64,000 nt of DNA from Epiperipatus broadwayi. Its lineage: Eukaryota > Onychophora > Udeonychophora > Euonychophora > Peripatidae. This document shows, piece after piece, positions 36,501-49,237 of this stretch; the first letter of the stretch is position 1; each line of letters begins with the position of its first letter. The stretch is taken from contig JAQFVV010000143.1 in assembly GCA_028023455.1 (NCBI GenBank), forward strand, positions 1,154,001 through 1,218,000. Direction: 5' to 3'. The notes below the pieces were generated by a model. It saw nothing but the letters and a program-made list of their open reading frames with translations, had not been told where the DNA came from and ran no database searches. Both the position numbers and the translations under genes were made by a program.

Positions 36501-39500
36501 ACATAAATTCCATGACAACCATTCCATAACATCCATTCCATGACATTCATTCCATGACATCCATTTCATGACATCCATTACATGACATCCATTTTATGAC
36601 ATCCATTGTATGACATCCATTCCATTACATCCATTCCATGACCTCCATTGCATGACATTTATTCCATGATATTCATTACATGATATCCATTCCATGACAT
36701 CCATTGCATGACATACATTACATGACATCCATCCCATGACATCCATTGCATAACATCTATTCCATGACATCCATTACATGACATCCATTACATGACATCC
36801 ATTGTATGACCTCCATTTCATGTCATCCATTACATGACATCCATTCCATGAAAACCATTCCATGACATCCATTCCATGACATCCATTCCATGACATTCAT
36901 TCCATAAAATTCATTACATGACATCCATTTCATGACATTCATTACATGACATGCATTCCATGACACCCATTCCATGATATTCATTCTATGACATCCATTC
37001 CATGACATCCATTACATGATATCCATCCATGACACCCATTCCATGATATTCATTCTATGACATCCATTCCATGACATCCATTACATGATATCCATATCAT
37101 GACATCCATTGCATGATATTCATTCCATAACATCTATTACATGACTTCCATTTGATGACATCCATTGCATAACATCCATTCAATGCCATTCATTGAATGC
37201 CATCCATTCCATGACAAATATTTATTGACATCTATTGAATGACATCCATTTTTTGACATGCATTACATGGCCTCCATTACATGACATCCATTCCATGATG
37301 TTTGTTACATAACATCTATTTCATGACATCCATTCCATGATACCCATTCCATGACATGTATTCCATGACATGCATTTCATGACATCTATTCCATGACATC
37401 CATTGCGTGACATCCATAATATGATATCCATTGCATGACATCCCTTCCATGACATTCATTACATGACATCCATTGCATGACATCAATTCGATGCCATCCA
37501 TTCCATGATGTCCATTCCATGACATACATTCCATGACATTCATTGATGACATCCATTCCATGACATCCATTCTATGAAACCCATTGCATGATATCCATTC
37601 CATGACATCCATTACATGACATCGATTGCATGACTTTCATTCCATGACATTCATTACATGACATCCATTCTATGACATTCATTACATGACATCCATTCCA
37701 TGACATTCATTACATGACATCCATTGCGTGACATCAATTCCATGACATCCATTCCATGATGTCCATTTGATGACATCAATTCCATGACATCCATTGCATA
37801 ACATCATTTCTATGACATCCATTCTGACATCCATTACATGACAACCCTTGCATGACATTCATTCCATGATGTCCATTCCCTGACATTCATTCCATGACAT
37901 CCATTGCATGACTTCTATTCCATGACCTCCATTCCATTACATCCATTGTATGACATCCATTCCTTGACATCCATTACATGACATCCATTTTATGACATCC
38001 ATTGTATGACATCCATTCCATGACATCCATTCCATGACATCCATTGCATGACATTTATTCCATGACATTCATTACATGATATCCATTCCATGACATCCAT
38101 TCCATGACATCCATTGCATGACATTTATTCCATGACATTCATTACATGATATCCATTCCATGACATCCATTACATGATATCCATTCCATGACATCCATTG
38201 CATGACATACATTACATGACATCCGTCACATGATGTCCATTCCATGACCTACATTCCCATGACATGCATTCCATGACATCCCTTCCATGTAATTCATTCT
38301 ATGACATCCATTCCATGACATCCACTACATGACATCCATTCCATGACATCCATGGCATGGCATCCATTCCATGACATCCATTCCATAACATCCATTGCAT
38401 GACATCCATTCCATGACATCTATTTCATAATATCCATTTGAGACAACCATTCCATGACATCCATTCCATGACATGCATTGCATAACATTCATTTTATGAC
38501 CATCATTACATGACATTTTTACATGACATTCTTTATATGACATTTATTGCATGACATCCATTCCATGACATTCATTACATGACATCCATTGCATGACATC
38601 AATTCGATGCCATCCATGACATACACTCTACATGACATCCATTGCATGACATCAATTCGATGCCATCCATGACATACACTCCATGACATTCATTGAATGA
38701 CATCTATTCCATGGCATCCATTCTATAAAATCCATTGCATGATATCAATTCCATGACATCCATTACATGACATCAATTGCATGACTTTCATTCCATGACT
38801 TTCATTACATGACATCAATTGCATGACTTTTATTCCATGACATCCATTGCATGACATCCATTCCCAGAAATCCATTACATGACATCCATTGCATAGCCAT
38901 TCCATGATGTCCATTCCATGACATCCATTCCATGACATCCATTGCATGACTTCCATTTCATTACCTCCATATGACATTCATTACAAAAAATCCATTCCAT
39001 GACGTTCATTACATGACATTCATTGCATGACATCAATTCCATGACATTCATTCCATGATGTCCATTGCATGACATCCATTCCATGACATCCATTGCATGA
39101 CTTCCATTCCATGACCTACATTCCATGACATCCATTGCATGACATATATTCCATGACATCCATTACATGACATCCATTGCATGACATTCATTCCATGACA
39201 TTCATTACATGTCATCCATTCCATGACATTCATTACATGACATTCATTGCATAACATCAATTCCATGACATTCATTCCATGATGTCCATTCATTGACATC
39301 CATTCCATGACATCCATTGCTTGACATCCATTCCATGACATCCATTTCATGACATCCATTCCATGACATCCATTACATGACATCCATTTTATGACCTCAA
39401 TTGCATGACATCCATTCCATGGTGTTCAGTCCATGACATCCATTGCATGACATTTATTCCATGACATTTATTACATGATAGCCATTACATGATATCCATT

Positions 39501-42500
39501 CCATGACATCTATTGCATGACATACATTACATGACTTCCACCCCATGACTTCCATTCCATGATTCCCATGACATGCATTGCATGACACCCATCCCATGTA
39601 ATTCAGTCTATGACATCCATTCCATGACATCCACTACATGACATCCATTACATGACATCCATTTTATGACCTCAATTGCATGACATCCATTCCATGACAT
39701 TCATTCCATGACATCCATTGCATGACATTTATTCCATGACATTCATTACATGATAGCCATTCCATGACATTCATTACATGACATCCATTACATGATATCA
39801 ATTCCATGACATCCATTGCATGACATACATTACATGACATCCACCTCGTGACTTCCATTTTATGATTCCCATGACATGCATTGCATGACACCTATTCCAT
39901 GTAATTTAGTCTATGACATACATTCCATGACATCCATTACATGACATCTATTCCATGATATCCATTGCATGACATTCACTCCATGACATCCATTACATAA
40001 CATCCATTTGATGACATCCACTGCATGACATTCATTCCATGACATCCATTGCATGACAACCATTTCATGCCATCCATTGCAAGACATCCATTCCATGACA
40101 TCCATTGCATGACATCCATTCATTGATATCCATTACATGACATCTACTGTATGACATTTATTCTGTGGCATTCATTATATGACATACATTCCATGACATT
40201 CATTACATGTGATCCATTGCATGATATCAATTCCATGACATGCATTTTATGATATCCAATCAATGACATCCTTTTCATGACATCCATTGCATGACATCCC
40301 TTTCCTGACATCCACTGCATGACATCCATTCCATGACATCCATTGTATGACATTCATTCCATGACATCCATTACATGACATACATTCCATGACAACCATT
40401 CCATAACATCCATTCCATGACATCCATTCCACGACATCCATCACATGACATCCATTCCATGACATCCATTCCATGGCAACCATTTTATGACATCCATTCC
40501 ATGACATCCATTACATGACATCCATTGCATGATATCCATTCCATGACATGCATTACATCATACCCATTGCATAACATCCATTTTATGACATCCATTGCAT
40601 GACACCCATTCCATGACACCCATTCCATGACATCCATTGCATGACATTTATTCCATGACATTTATTACATGATAGCCATTCCATGACATTCATTACATGA
40701 TGTCCATTACATGTCATCCATTACATGACATCCATTACATGACATTCATTCCATGATGTCCATTCCATGACATACATTCTCATGACATGCATCTCATGAC
40801 ACCCATTTCATGTTATTCATTCTATGACATCCATTCCATGACATCCATTACATGACATCCATTGCATGATATCCATTCCATGACATCTATTACATGACAT
40901 CCATTTGATGGAATCCATTGCATAACATCCATTCAATGCCATCCATTGCATGACATCCATTCCAAGACATCCATTCCATGACATCCATTTTATGACAACC
41001 ATTCCCTGACATCCATTGAATGACATCCATTCCCTGACATGCATTACATGGCATGCATTACATGACATCCATTCCATGACATTCACTACAAAGCATCCTG
41101 AGATCCTTTTTATGTTATCCATTCCATGACATCCATTGCATGACATCCATTCCATGACATGCATTCCATGAAATCCTTTCCATGACATCCATTCCAATTC
41201 ATCCATTGCATGAAATTCACTATATGACATTCATTGCATTACATCCATTCCATGACATTCACTACATGACATCCATTGTATGACATCAATTTGATGCCAT
41301 CCATTCCACAATGTCCATTCCATGACATACATTCCATGACATTCATTCTATGAAATCCATTGCATGATATCTATTTCATGACCTCCATTACATGACATCC
41401 ATTGCATGACTTTCATTCCCTGACATTCATTACATGACATCCTTTCCATGACATTTATTACATGACATCCATTGCATGATATCAATTCTGTGTCATTCAT
41501 TCCATGCTGTCCATTGGATGATATCCATTCTATGTTATCCATTGCATGACATCCATTGCATGACATTTATTCCATGCCATTCATTATATGATAGCTATTC
41601 CATGACATCCATTACATGATATAAATTCCATGACATCCATTGCATGATATACATTATGTGACATTCACCTTATGACTTCCATTCCATGACATACAGTCCC
41701 ATGACATGCTGCATGACACCCATTTCATGTAATTTAGTCCATGACATCCATTCTATGACATCCATTGCATGACATTCATTCCATGACATCCTGTACATAA
41801 CATCCATTTGATGACATCCACTGCAAGATACCCATTCCATGACAACCATTCCATGCCATCCATTGCATGCCATCCATTGCATGACATCCATTGCATGACA
41901 TCCATTAAATGACCTCCACTGCATGACATTCATTCCATGGCATTCTTTATATGACATATATTCCATGACATTCATTACATGACATCCATTGCATGATTTC
42001 AATTCCATGACATTTATTCCATGATATCCATTCAATGACATCCTTTCCACAACATCCATTGCATGACAACCATTCCATGACACTTATTGCATGACATCCA
42101 TTCCATGACATCCATTGTATGACATTCATTCCATGACATCCATTACATGACATCCATTCCATGACAACCATTCCATAACATCCATTCCATGACATCCATT
42201 GCATGGCATTCATTTCATGAAATTCATTACATGACATCCATTCCATGACATTCGTTACATGACATCCATTGCATGACATCAATTCCATGACTTCCATTTC
42301 ATGACATCCATTCCATAACATCCATTGCATGACCTCCATTCCATGACATCCATCACATGACATCCATTCCATGACATCCATTGTGTGACATCTATTCCAT
42401 GACATCCATTACATGACATCCATTCCATGAAAACCATTCCATGACATCCATTCCATGCCATCCATTGCATGGCATTTATTCCATAAAATTCATTACATGA

Positions 42501-44258
42501 CATCCATTCCATGACATTCATTACATGCCATGCATTCCATGACACCCATTCCATGATATTCATTCTATGACATCCATTCCATGACATCCATTACATGACA
42601 TCCATTCCATGACATCCATTGTATGATATCCATTTCATGATGTCTATTACATGACTTCCATTTGTTGACATCCATTGCATAACATCCATTCAATGCCATC
42701 CATTGAATGCCATCCATTCCATGACAACCATTTATTGACATCTATTGAATGACATCCATTCCCTGACATGCATTACATGGCCTCCATTACATGACATCCA
42801 TTCCATGATGTTCGTTACATAACATCCATTTTATGACATTTATTACATGATACCCATTCCATGACATGCATTCCATGACATGCATTCCATGAAATGCTTT
42901 CCATGACATCCATTCCATGATATCCATTGCATGACATCCATAATATGACATCCATTGCATGACATCCATTCCATGACATTCATTACATGACATCCATTGC
43001 ATGACATCAATTTGATGCCATCCATTCCATGATGTCCATTCCATGACATTCATTGATGACATCCATTCCATGACATCCATTCTATGAAATCCATTACATG
43101 ACATCCATTCCATGACATCCATGAAATCCATTACATGACATCCATTCCATGACATTCATTACATGACATCCATTGCATGACATCAATTCCATGACATCCA
43201 TTCCATGATGTCCATTTGATGACATCCATTCCATGACATCCATTGCATAACATCGTTTCCATGACATCCATTCCGACATCCATTACATGACAACCATTGC
43301 ATTACATCCATTCCATGATGTCCATTCCCTGACATCCATTCCATGACATCCATTGCCTGACTTCTATTCCATGACCTCCATTCCATGACATCCATTGCAT
43401 GACATCCATTCCATGATTGCCATTACATGACATCCATTTTATGACATCCATTGTATGACATCCATTCCATGACATTCATTCCATGACATCCATTCCATGA
43501 CATCCTTTTTATGACATCAATTGCATGACATCCATTTCATAACATCCATTCCATGACATCCATTGCATGACATTTATTCCATGACATTTATTACATGATA
43601 GCCATTCCATGACATTCATTACATGACATCCATTGCATGATATCTATTCTGTGTCATTCATTCCATGATGTCCATTGGATGACATCCATTCTATGTTATC
43701 CATTGCATGACATCCATTTCATGACATTCATTCCATGACATCCATTCCATGACATCCCTTTTATGACATCAATTGCATGACATCCATTCCATAACATCCA
43801 TTCCATGACATCCATTGCATGACATTTATTCTGTGACATTCATTACATGATAGCCATTCCATGACATTCATTACATGACATCCATTCCATGACATTCATT
43901 ACATGACATCCATTGCATGATATCTATTCTGTGTCATTCATTCCATGATGTCCATTGGATGACATCCATTCTATGTTATCCATTGCATGACATCCATTTC
44001 ATGACATTCATTCCATGACATCCATTTCATGACATCCCTTTTATGACATCAATTGCATGACATCCATTCCATAACATCCATTCCATGACATCCATTGCAT
44101 GACATTTATTCCATGACATTCATTACATGATAGCCATTCCATGACATTCATTACATGACATCCATTACATGATATAAATTCCATGACATCCATTGCATGA
44201 TGTACATTATGTGACATCCACCCCATGACTTCTATTCCATGTTCATTCCATGACATAC
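30567..44258. repeat. 14-bp megasatellite (CATGACATCCATTS)
   Basis: About 13.7 kb of near-uninterrupted 14-bp monomers. The plus-strand consensus is CATGACATCCATT followed by C or G, with frequent variants (ACATTCATTA, ATGATGTCC, CATTTATT). Roughly 980 monomers would fit if gapless. Nearly every monomer holds a palindromic CATG. Indels are mostly whole monomers, with a few partial units (for example near 31385 and 38445). The minus-strand unit contains no stop codon, so many long minus-strand frames appear, but all spell variants of MSWNGCHGMDVMEW. I treat them as by-products of the repeat, not genes. Longer repeats are superimposed (see 43501-44112). No transposon interrupts the array. Confidence 0.97.
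43501..44112. repeat. Higher-order repeat within the satellite (252 and 280 bp)
   Basis: The rare variant CATCC(T/C)TTTT followed by ATGACATCAATTGC occurs at 43501, 43753 and 44033. Spacings are 252 bp (18 monomers) and 280 bp (20 monomers). Between them the same ordered variants recur: ATGATAGCC, TATCTATTCTGTGTCATT, ATGATGTCCATTGGATG, TCTATGTTATCC. The longer unit differs by a two-monomer insertion (ACATTCATTACATGACATCC). This is recent multi-monomer amplification at the right end of the array. Confidence 0.85.
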
Positions 44259-45556
44259 ACACACTTCTCTCTTCTTCATTACATACATACCATCAACTAC
44301 TTTATTAGATTTCCTTTACCGATGTATGACATTATTTAAATCTATAAGACCATTTAATAAACATGAAATTTTAAAATAATTAGTAATAGATAATCGAATT
44401 AAGTCACTTATTAACTCCATTATCTATTAATCTAATTCCTTTCTTATTGTAAACTATATTTAACACATAAAATTAACACACATATATATACAAATATTAC
44501 AAAGTCATATTTTTTTTTTCCTTCGTTTTTTTTTTTTAATATAAGTTCTCACAAAACAAAACAAAAAACTCTTACATTTTACTTGCATATTAATCATTTA
44601 TCCAATGCAGGCTGATCAGTCTCCAAATATGACTATAACTATGAAATTTGTCAGATATGGGATTACTTTCCAGGTATCACTGTTCGTTTTTTTCTCTGAT
44701 AATCAAAGAGTATCATCAACTTGCCCTTCTCCCCTCAATTTAAAAGTTTCTTATATGAGCAGTATTATAGTACATTTGACTGCTTCTCGTTTAATTTCGA
44801 TCGCTACTATCCTGATCAAGGAAAACATTTACAACTTTTTTTTAAAAGTATCTAATAGTATCTTATCTATATATTTCTCCCTTCTCATCTATCTGATATG
44901 TAGATTTATTTTGGTTAAATATTTTCCAGGGTGTTTTCTTTATAATAAACATTTTATGTATTTATTTCATTCTTAAATGAGAGATATTCCATCTATGTTG
45001 AGAGATGGGTATTGTTTTATACACATATAAACATGATCTTCATTGGACAAATATATATATCTCATGCAGTGTAATTTCCTTTCAAACTCTAGGATATTAA
45101 AATTGTTAATTTTTACTCATTTTTTTACATAAGGTTTTATTCAAACTTGCTCTGCCATTTATTGCTTCTTCCTTTATATATATATAGCTTCTATGTTTAT
45201 TTCTTTCTACAAGACTATAATTATGGAGTAACAAAACTCTGAAAGTGCTAAGCCTAAATAAATTGTTAATGGAATAGTTTCACCTTCAATGCATTAGCAT
45301 ATTATTAATTACTTTAGTTCAAGGTATTTAGTAAAAAAAACAACATACTTAGCTTTATCCAAAGTAAATTTAGCTTCCTTTGCCTTAGTTGATAATTTAA
45401 GCATATACATTTATTTGGATTACTCCATTGCGGGAATGATCCAGATAGTTTATCGATAACACCAGCCTAAATTCAGTCTTTATAATGTTTCCTTTCAGTG
45501 AGGGCAATCCATGAGCAGACACCAAACTTCTTAGGTCCTGCAATTTATTTATACCT
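44259..45556. other. Unassigned interval right of the satellite
   Basis: The satellite ends abruptly in CACACACTTCTCTC and gives way to AT-rich unique-looking sequence. Apart from the ORF at 44605-44976, nothing was recognised. Confidence 0.5.
44605..44976 (+). CDS. Hypothetical 123-codon ORF, doubtful
   Basis: The longest plus-strand frame outside repeats and retroelements on this side of the satellite. The first part (residues 1-35) reads MQADQSPNMTITMKFVRYG and the C-terminal half is strongly hydrophobic (residues 85-112, IYFSLLIYLICRFILV), as expected for T-rich DNA read in frame. No motif, signal peptide with clear cleavage site, or relative was recognised. Given the number of frames scanned in AT-rich DNA, an open run of this length can arise by chance. 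I list it only because it is the best non-repeat candidate here. Confidence 0.12.
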   Translation: MQADQSPNMTITMKFVRYGITFQVSLFVFFSDNQRVSSTCPSPLNLKVSYMSSIIVHLTASRLISIATILIKENIYNFFLKVSNSILSIYFSLLIYLICRFILVKYFPGCFLYNKHFMYLFHS

Positions 45557-45698
45557 TTTTTAATATACAAATTAAAAAGCGTATGAAATACTTGAACAAG
45601 AAGCTATAAAGATTCCATAAATTATTATACGCTAATCGCTTTCGAGGCCGTTTGCCTCATATTCATAGCAGTAATGCTAGATGCAGAATGAGGAAATA
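45557..45698 (+). repeat. ~140-bp direct repeat, copy 1
   Basis: TTTAATATACAAATTAAAAAG opens it, and GCAGAATGAGGAAATA closes it. Internal words include CGCTTTCGAGGCCGTTTGCC, less AT-rich than the surroundings. AGCGTAT near the start and ATACGCT in the middle can pair as a stem. Function unknown. Confidence 0.85.
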
Positions 45699-46001
45699 GG
45701 GCCATCATTAAATATTATTCCATCTTTTTTTTCTTTATGCAATGCGTTCTTGCATCCTAGGATGATAAAAGTCAAGAGGTGCTTTTGTAGTTTATTAATG
45801 ATTTTGTCACTGTTATATATAGAGAGTTGTCTATTTTTATTCTGCAGCAGTTTGGAACAATGTTAAATTTCTTGCATTCAGATAAAAATGTTAGGCGATG
45901 TTCCAATGTTTTGACTGAAATGCCAAGGCATAATGTAAGCCTTTGTTGATAAAAGTTCATATTTGTAAAATATTAAGGATTTTAAACTTCTCACTCGATA
46001 A

Positions 46002-46141
46002 TTTAATATACAAATTAAAAAGCGTATGAAACACTTGAACGAGAAGCTATAAAGATTCCGTAAATTATTATACGCTAAGCGCTTTCGAGGCCGTTTGCCT
46101 CATATTCATAGCGGTAATGCTAGATGTAGAACGAGGAAATA
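46002..46141 (+). repeat. ~140-bp direct repeat, copy 2
   Basis: Matches 45557-45698 with only a few substitutions (for example CGAGAAGC for CAAGAAGC, GCGGTAATG for GCAGTAATG). The offset is about 445 bp. The AGCGTAT/ATACGCT pairing is kept. It could be two insertions of one short element or the ends of a small direct-repeat-flanked element. Confidence 0.85.
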
Positions 46142-46295
46142 TTTTTTTTGTATAATGATTTCAAGAGATTCTAGAGAATTACTAATTGTCGAATTTTGCC
46201 TGTAGTAGAGATGATTAGCTTAGCTGTTCATTTTGATTAAAACTTTATATTCTTCTTTAAATTATCCATCATTGAGGTTTATTATATTCCAAGAT

Positions 46296-46324
46296 GGCAC
46301 TACTATATGGAGAGTTTTGCTTTG
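46296..46324 (+). repeat. Fragment of the CAGG foldback terminus
   Basis: GGCACTACTATATGGAGAGT followed by TTTGCTTTG closely matches the right end of the 14177-14735 foldback and the complement of its left end, where GCAAAACTCTCC occurs. It is a short remnant of the same family. Confidence 0.6.
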
Positions 46325-46532
46325 TTTTGAATTGTTTAATATTTAAAGAAGTTTTAATCAAACTTTTTCAAAATAAATATCAAAAACTAAACTACTTGTT
46401 CTGCCATTTGTCACGACTTCAATTATCCCTCCAATTTTAATGAGTTTGTCTGTCTATTTTTTATTGGATAATTTCATTACCCCCCCATTCTGCTTTGAAA
46501 CATTTATTTTAGCTACGGATGTTTGGTTTGGG

Positions 46533-46601
46533 TTTTTTTTTTCCATATGTCATAGCATTGGCCGGGAGGCGAACCCACAACCGTCTGCAACCAACTACTT
46601 G
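46533..46601 (-). mobile_element. Short tRNA-derived SINE, copy 2 (5'-truncated)
   Basis: On the minus strand: AAGTAGTTGGTTGCAGAC, then GTGGGTTCGCCTCCCGG, CCAATGCTATGACATATGG and a ten-A tail. The B box (GGTTCGCCTCC) is well kept. The 5' box A part is missing. It shares AGTAGTTGGTTGCAGAC with copy 1. Confidence 0.75.
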
Positions 46602-46603
46602 TT

Positions 46604-47569
46604 TGGTTTGTTTTTAAAATGAAATTTTCATTTTTTGAAACATTTTTAAATGAAGATAATATTTTTTTATTCTAGAAATTGAATTGAATACAGTTTACTT
46701 TCTTGGTTTAATGAATATTAAAAATTATTTACTCTTAAGCACCATTTAAAATTTAGCTAGAAACAACAATAATTGATTTATTTATAAAATAAAATGTGCA
46801 CAGATAAATAATTATCTATCTATATAATGCATGCTTGTTTACAAGATAAAGTTTGAATGTTACTATATTCTTAAGTAATATCAACTGTTTACCTATTTGT
46901 AGCTATATAGTGACTTTATAGATTGTCATCTATCTCTGATATATATTTGTGGTCATTACTTTACACATCATATCCTTTATAACTTTTAAATTAACGGAAC
47001 CCAAGTTTAAACCCTCTGATAACTAAAATGACAATTACTTTTCCCAGCTTAATAAGTACCTATCTTTTTGATTTAATAAAATTTAAAATTATATAACACA
47101 AAATTTTATTCTGTTTTATTTTAGAATAGGGGTACTAATAAAAAAGGGCACAATACATATTGAAGAAATGATGAAGATCTATATAAGAAATTGTGATCTG
47201 GGCCAACTGATGATTGCTGATTCATCTTGGAGATCATTAAACTTGTTTATGTCTTTGGTCCTATGTTTCAGCATATCATGGTAAAGCAGGCATTAAAAAA
47301 TACAAATATATATATATAAGTTAAGTATATTTAAAAAAAAGTGTATATATTTTTAAAAAAATTGCAATATGAATTATATATGTTTTATTCACTTGAAAAA
47401 AAGATGTAAAATTGGCAATTCAAAAAATTCACCAAGTGTGTGAGAGAGGTTGGCTGATGGATGATTGTGATAGGATTAAATTAAAGTAACCCATACTCTG
47501 AGATTAGTATAACTAAATGTTGGAAATATACATATAAACATTAAAAGCATAAAACTAAACTAATAAATA
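46604..47569. other. Unassigned AT-rich interval
   Basis: No gene, RNA gene or repeat partner was recognised. Confidence 0.5.
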
Positions 47570-47875
47570 AATAAGCAAATTATCCCAAATTCACAACTCA
47601 TCCAGACCAGCCAAGAAAATAAACTCTAAAACACTACCAATGGTTTCACTGCCACAAGCAGACTTCTCAAGTAAAAAGAACTACAAAATAACATATTTAA
47701 ACTAAACAAGGATGTATGGGAAGTGGAATTATGGGCAATGATTAGTTTAAACATGTTATTTTGTAGTTCTTTACACTTGAGAAACCTGCTTGTAGCTGTG
47801 AAACCATTGGTAGTGTTTTAGAGTTTATTTTCTTGACTAGTCTGGTTTAGTTGTGAATTTTGGGGTAATTTTGAT
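47570..47875. mobile_element. ~300-bp foldback (MITE-like)
   Basis: The left arm 47574-47703 (CACAACTCATCCAGACCAGC, ACACTACCAATGGTTTCAC, TACAAAATAACATATTTAAA) is the inverted complement of 47734-47868 (TTTAAACATGTTATTTTGTA, GTGAAACCATTGGTAGTGTT, GACTAGTCTGGTTTAGTTGTG). About 30 bp of spacer separates them. No coding capacity. Termini and target duplication could not be set. Confidence 0.8.
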
Positions 47876-47969
47876 ATATATATATATGTTTATTTACGTA
47901 TATCTTTATATTTTAATGATAACTGTTTATATTTCAATTGTTTTTTTGTCTTAATTATTAATTATACTA

Positions 47970-48069
47970 TTTTTTTAAGTGTCATAGCATCGGCCAGGAC
48001 GCGAACCCGCAACCCGGGCAACTGCCTGCAAGTGCAAGGCAGTCGTGCTGACCTCTTGATCACCGATGC
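47970..48069 (-). mobile_element. Short tRNA-derived SINE, copy 3 (best preserved)
   Basis: On the minus strand the head has a 7-bp acceptor-like pairing, GCATCGG with CCGATGC, box A region TGATCAAGAGGTCAGC, a class II-like long variable region, and box B region GGGTTCGCGTCC. It ends CTATGACACTT plus an A run. This copy best shows the tRNA fold. The A-tail and the shared TATGACA linker with copies 1 and 2 mark it as a SINE. Confidence 0.8.
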
Positions 48070-48722
48070 AAGACAATTATACTATTTTATATTATTTTTT
48101 AATTATATTTTTAACTCCAAGTATGATTTTCTCTTTACATAAAGTTTATTATAAATTGGTATATAAATAAATAAATATTACTATTATCTTTATAAAATGT
48201 ATTATTTATTATAAAATTTATTATTTTTACTATTGTATTATTTCTAATTGCCTCTATGACATTACTTCTACTATTATTATAATTAATACTATAATAAGCA
48301 TTTCTCTTTTTTCTTGTCTAAATTTGAGTAATTTCTATTTCAGGCCATTTTCTAGGACCTTTAAATTTCTCAATAGGGATTTGGAATGAAAGCAGGGCCA
48401 ATGCCATATTAACACTAAGATTTTGAACCTAAGTTAACTTGTATAATTATCTAAATTGATACCAAATTACTAAATATATATTTTAGTAATCTCAGTTCTT
48501 CTTTAATTTCTGAAAATAATAATAATATAAAAATTATGTTGCTAATAACTTTATGGACAGTTTTTTTTTTAACATTATCATATTCTATTGGTAATACTGT
48601 ATTTTTGTTTGAAGAAAAAACGCCCACACAAAATTTCTGTACACTCATTTAAATATTGGTATGATAAATATTATTAATGTGCTCATGTTTATTTTTTTGC
48701 GGTGACTTCCTGTTATTTCATA
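48070..48722. other. Unassigned AT-rich interval
   Basis: AT-rich, with no supported feature. Confidence 0.5.
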
Positions 48723-49237
48723 TACTGAAGCAGTCTGTATGTATGCACATACAGAACTTCATGATATTTATTTAAATGTGATATGAACATAGGGTGATAG
48801 ATCTACTAGCTAATTCTTCACCCTCTTTATTAAAAAAATAATATATATGCAGGTGTGTGTGTGATAGGGTGTATATATATATTGTTAACATTAAAGTACA
48901 TTTCAGTTATATATTTGGAAAAGAAAATGTATTTTTTTGTTTTGTAGGTTTTTCTAAAAAAAGAAATGGAAAAGTTGACTATTTTTTTTTTTTTTTGCAA
49001 TTAACAGATTTTACTAATTGATAGCCAAACATTCAGCTAAAAGCAATAATTTCTATCAGTTTTTTATAAAACATTTGGAAAAATACAGTTCCATTGGGAC
49101 ACAAATTATTTCTTGTCTTTGGACGCAGTTAAGTTTTCTTACCTTATTTTAGTCTTGATAAGGTTTTGCAGATTGGTGCAAATTATGAATTAATCAACTG
49201 GTGTATTTTCTTTTCCAATAAAAGTGAGTCTGGGGAA
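48723..49237 (+). repeat. Recent tandem duplication, unit 1 (515 bp)
   Basis: Begins TACTGAAGCAGTCTGTATGT and ends GTGAGTCTGGGGAA. Unit 2 follows without a gap at 49238. Confidence 0.95.

Noticed and set aside
30567-44258. Centromeric or telomeric identity for the satellite
   Set aside because: No telomere repeat (TTAGGG or similar) is present, the unit is too short to show a nucleosome-sized period, and array length in the chromosome is unknown. Sequence alone cannot show centromere function.
30567-44258. CRISPR-like array
   Set aside because: There are no unique spacers between constant repeats; the whole array is one diverged tandem repeat in an animal-like genome.
30737-44262. Dozens of minus-strand ORFs of 60-156 codons inside the satellite
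   Set aside because: They are all readings of the same 14-bp unit, overlap each other in different frames and end only at random substitutions. No start context, promoter or domain supports genes.
47976-48069. Functional tRNA gene on the minus strand
   Set aside because: The fold is partial, the anticodon arm is irregular, a TATGACA linker and A-tail follow, and two sibling copies exist. It is better explained as a SINE.
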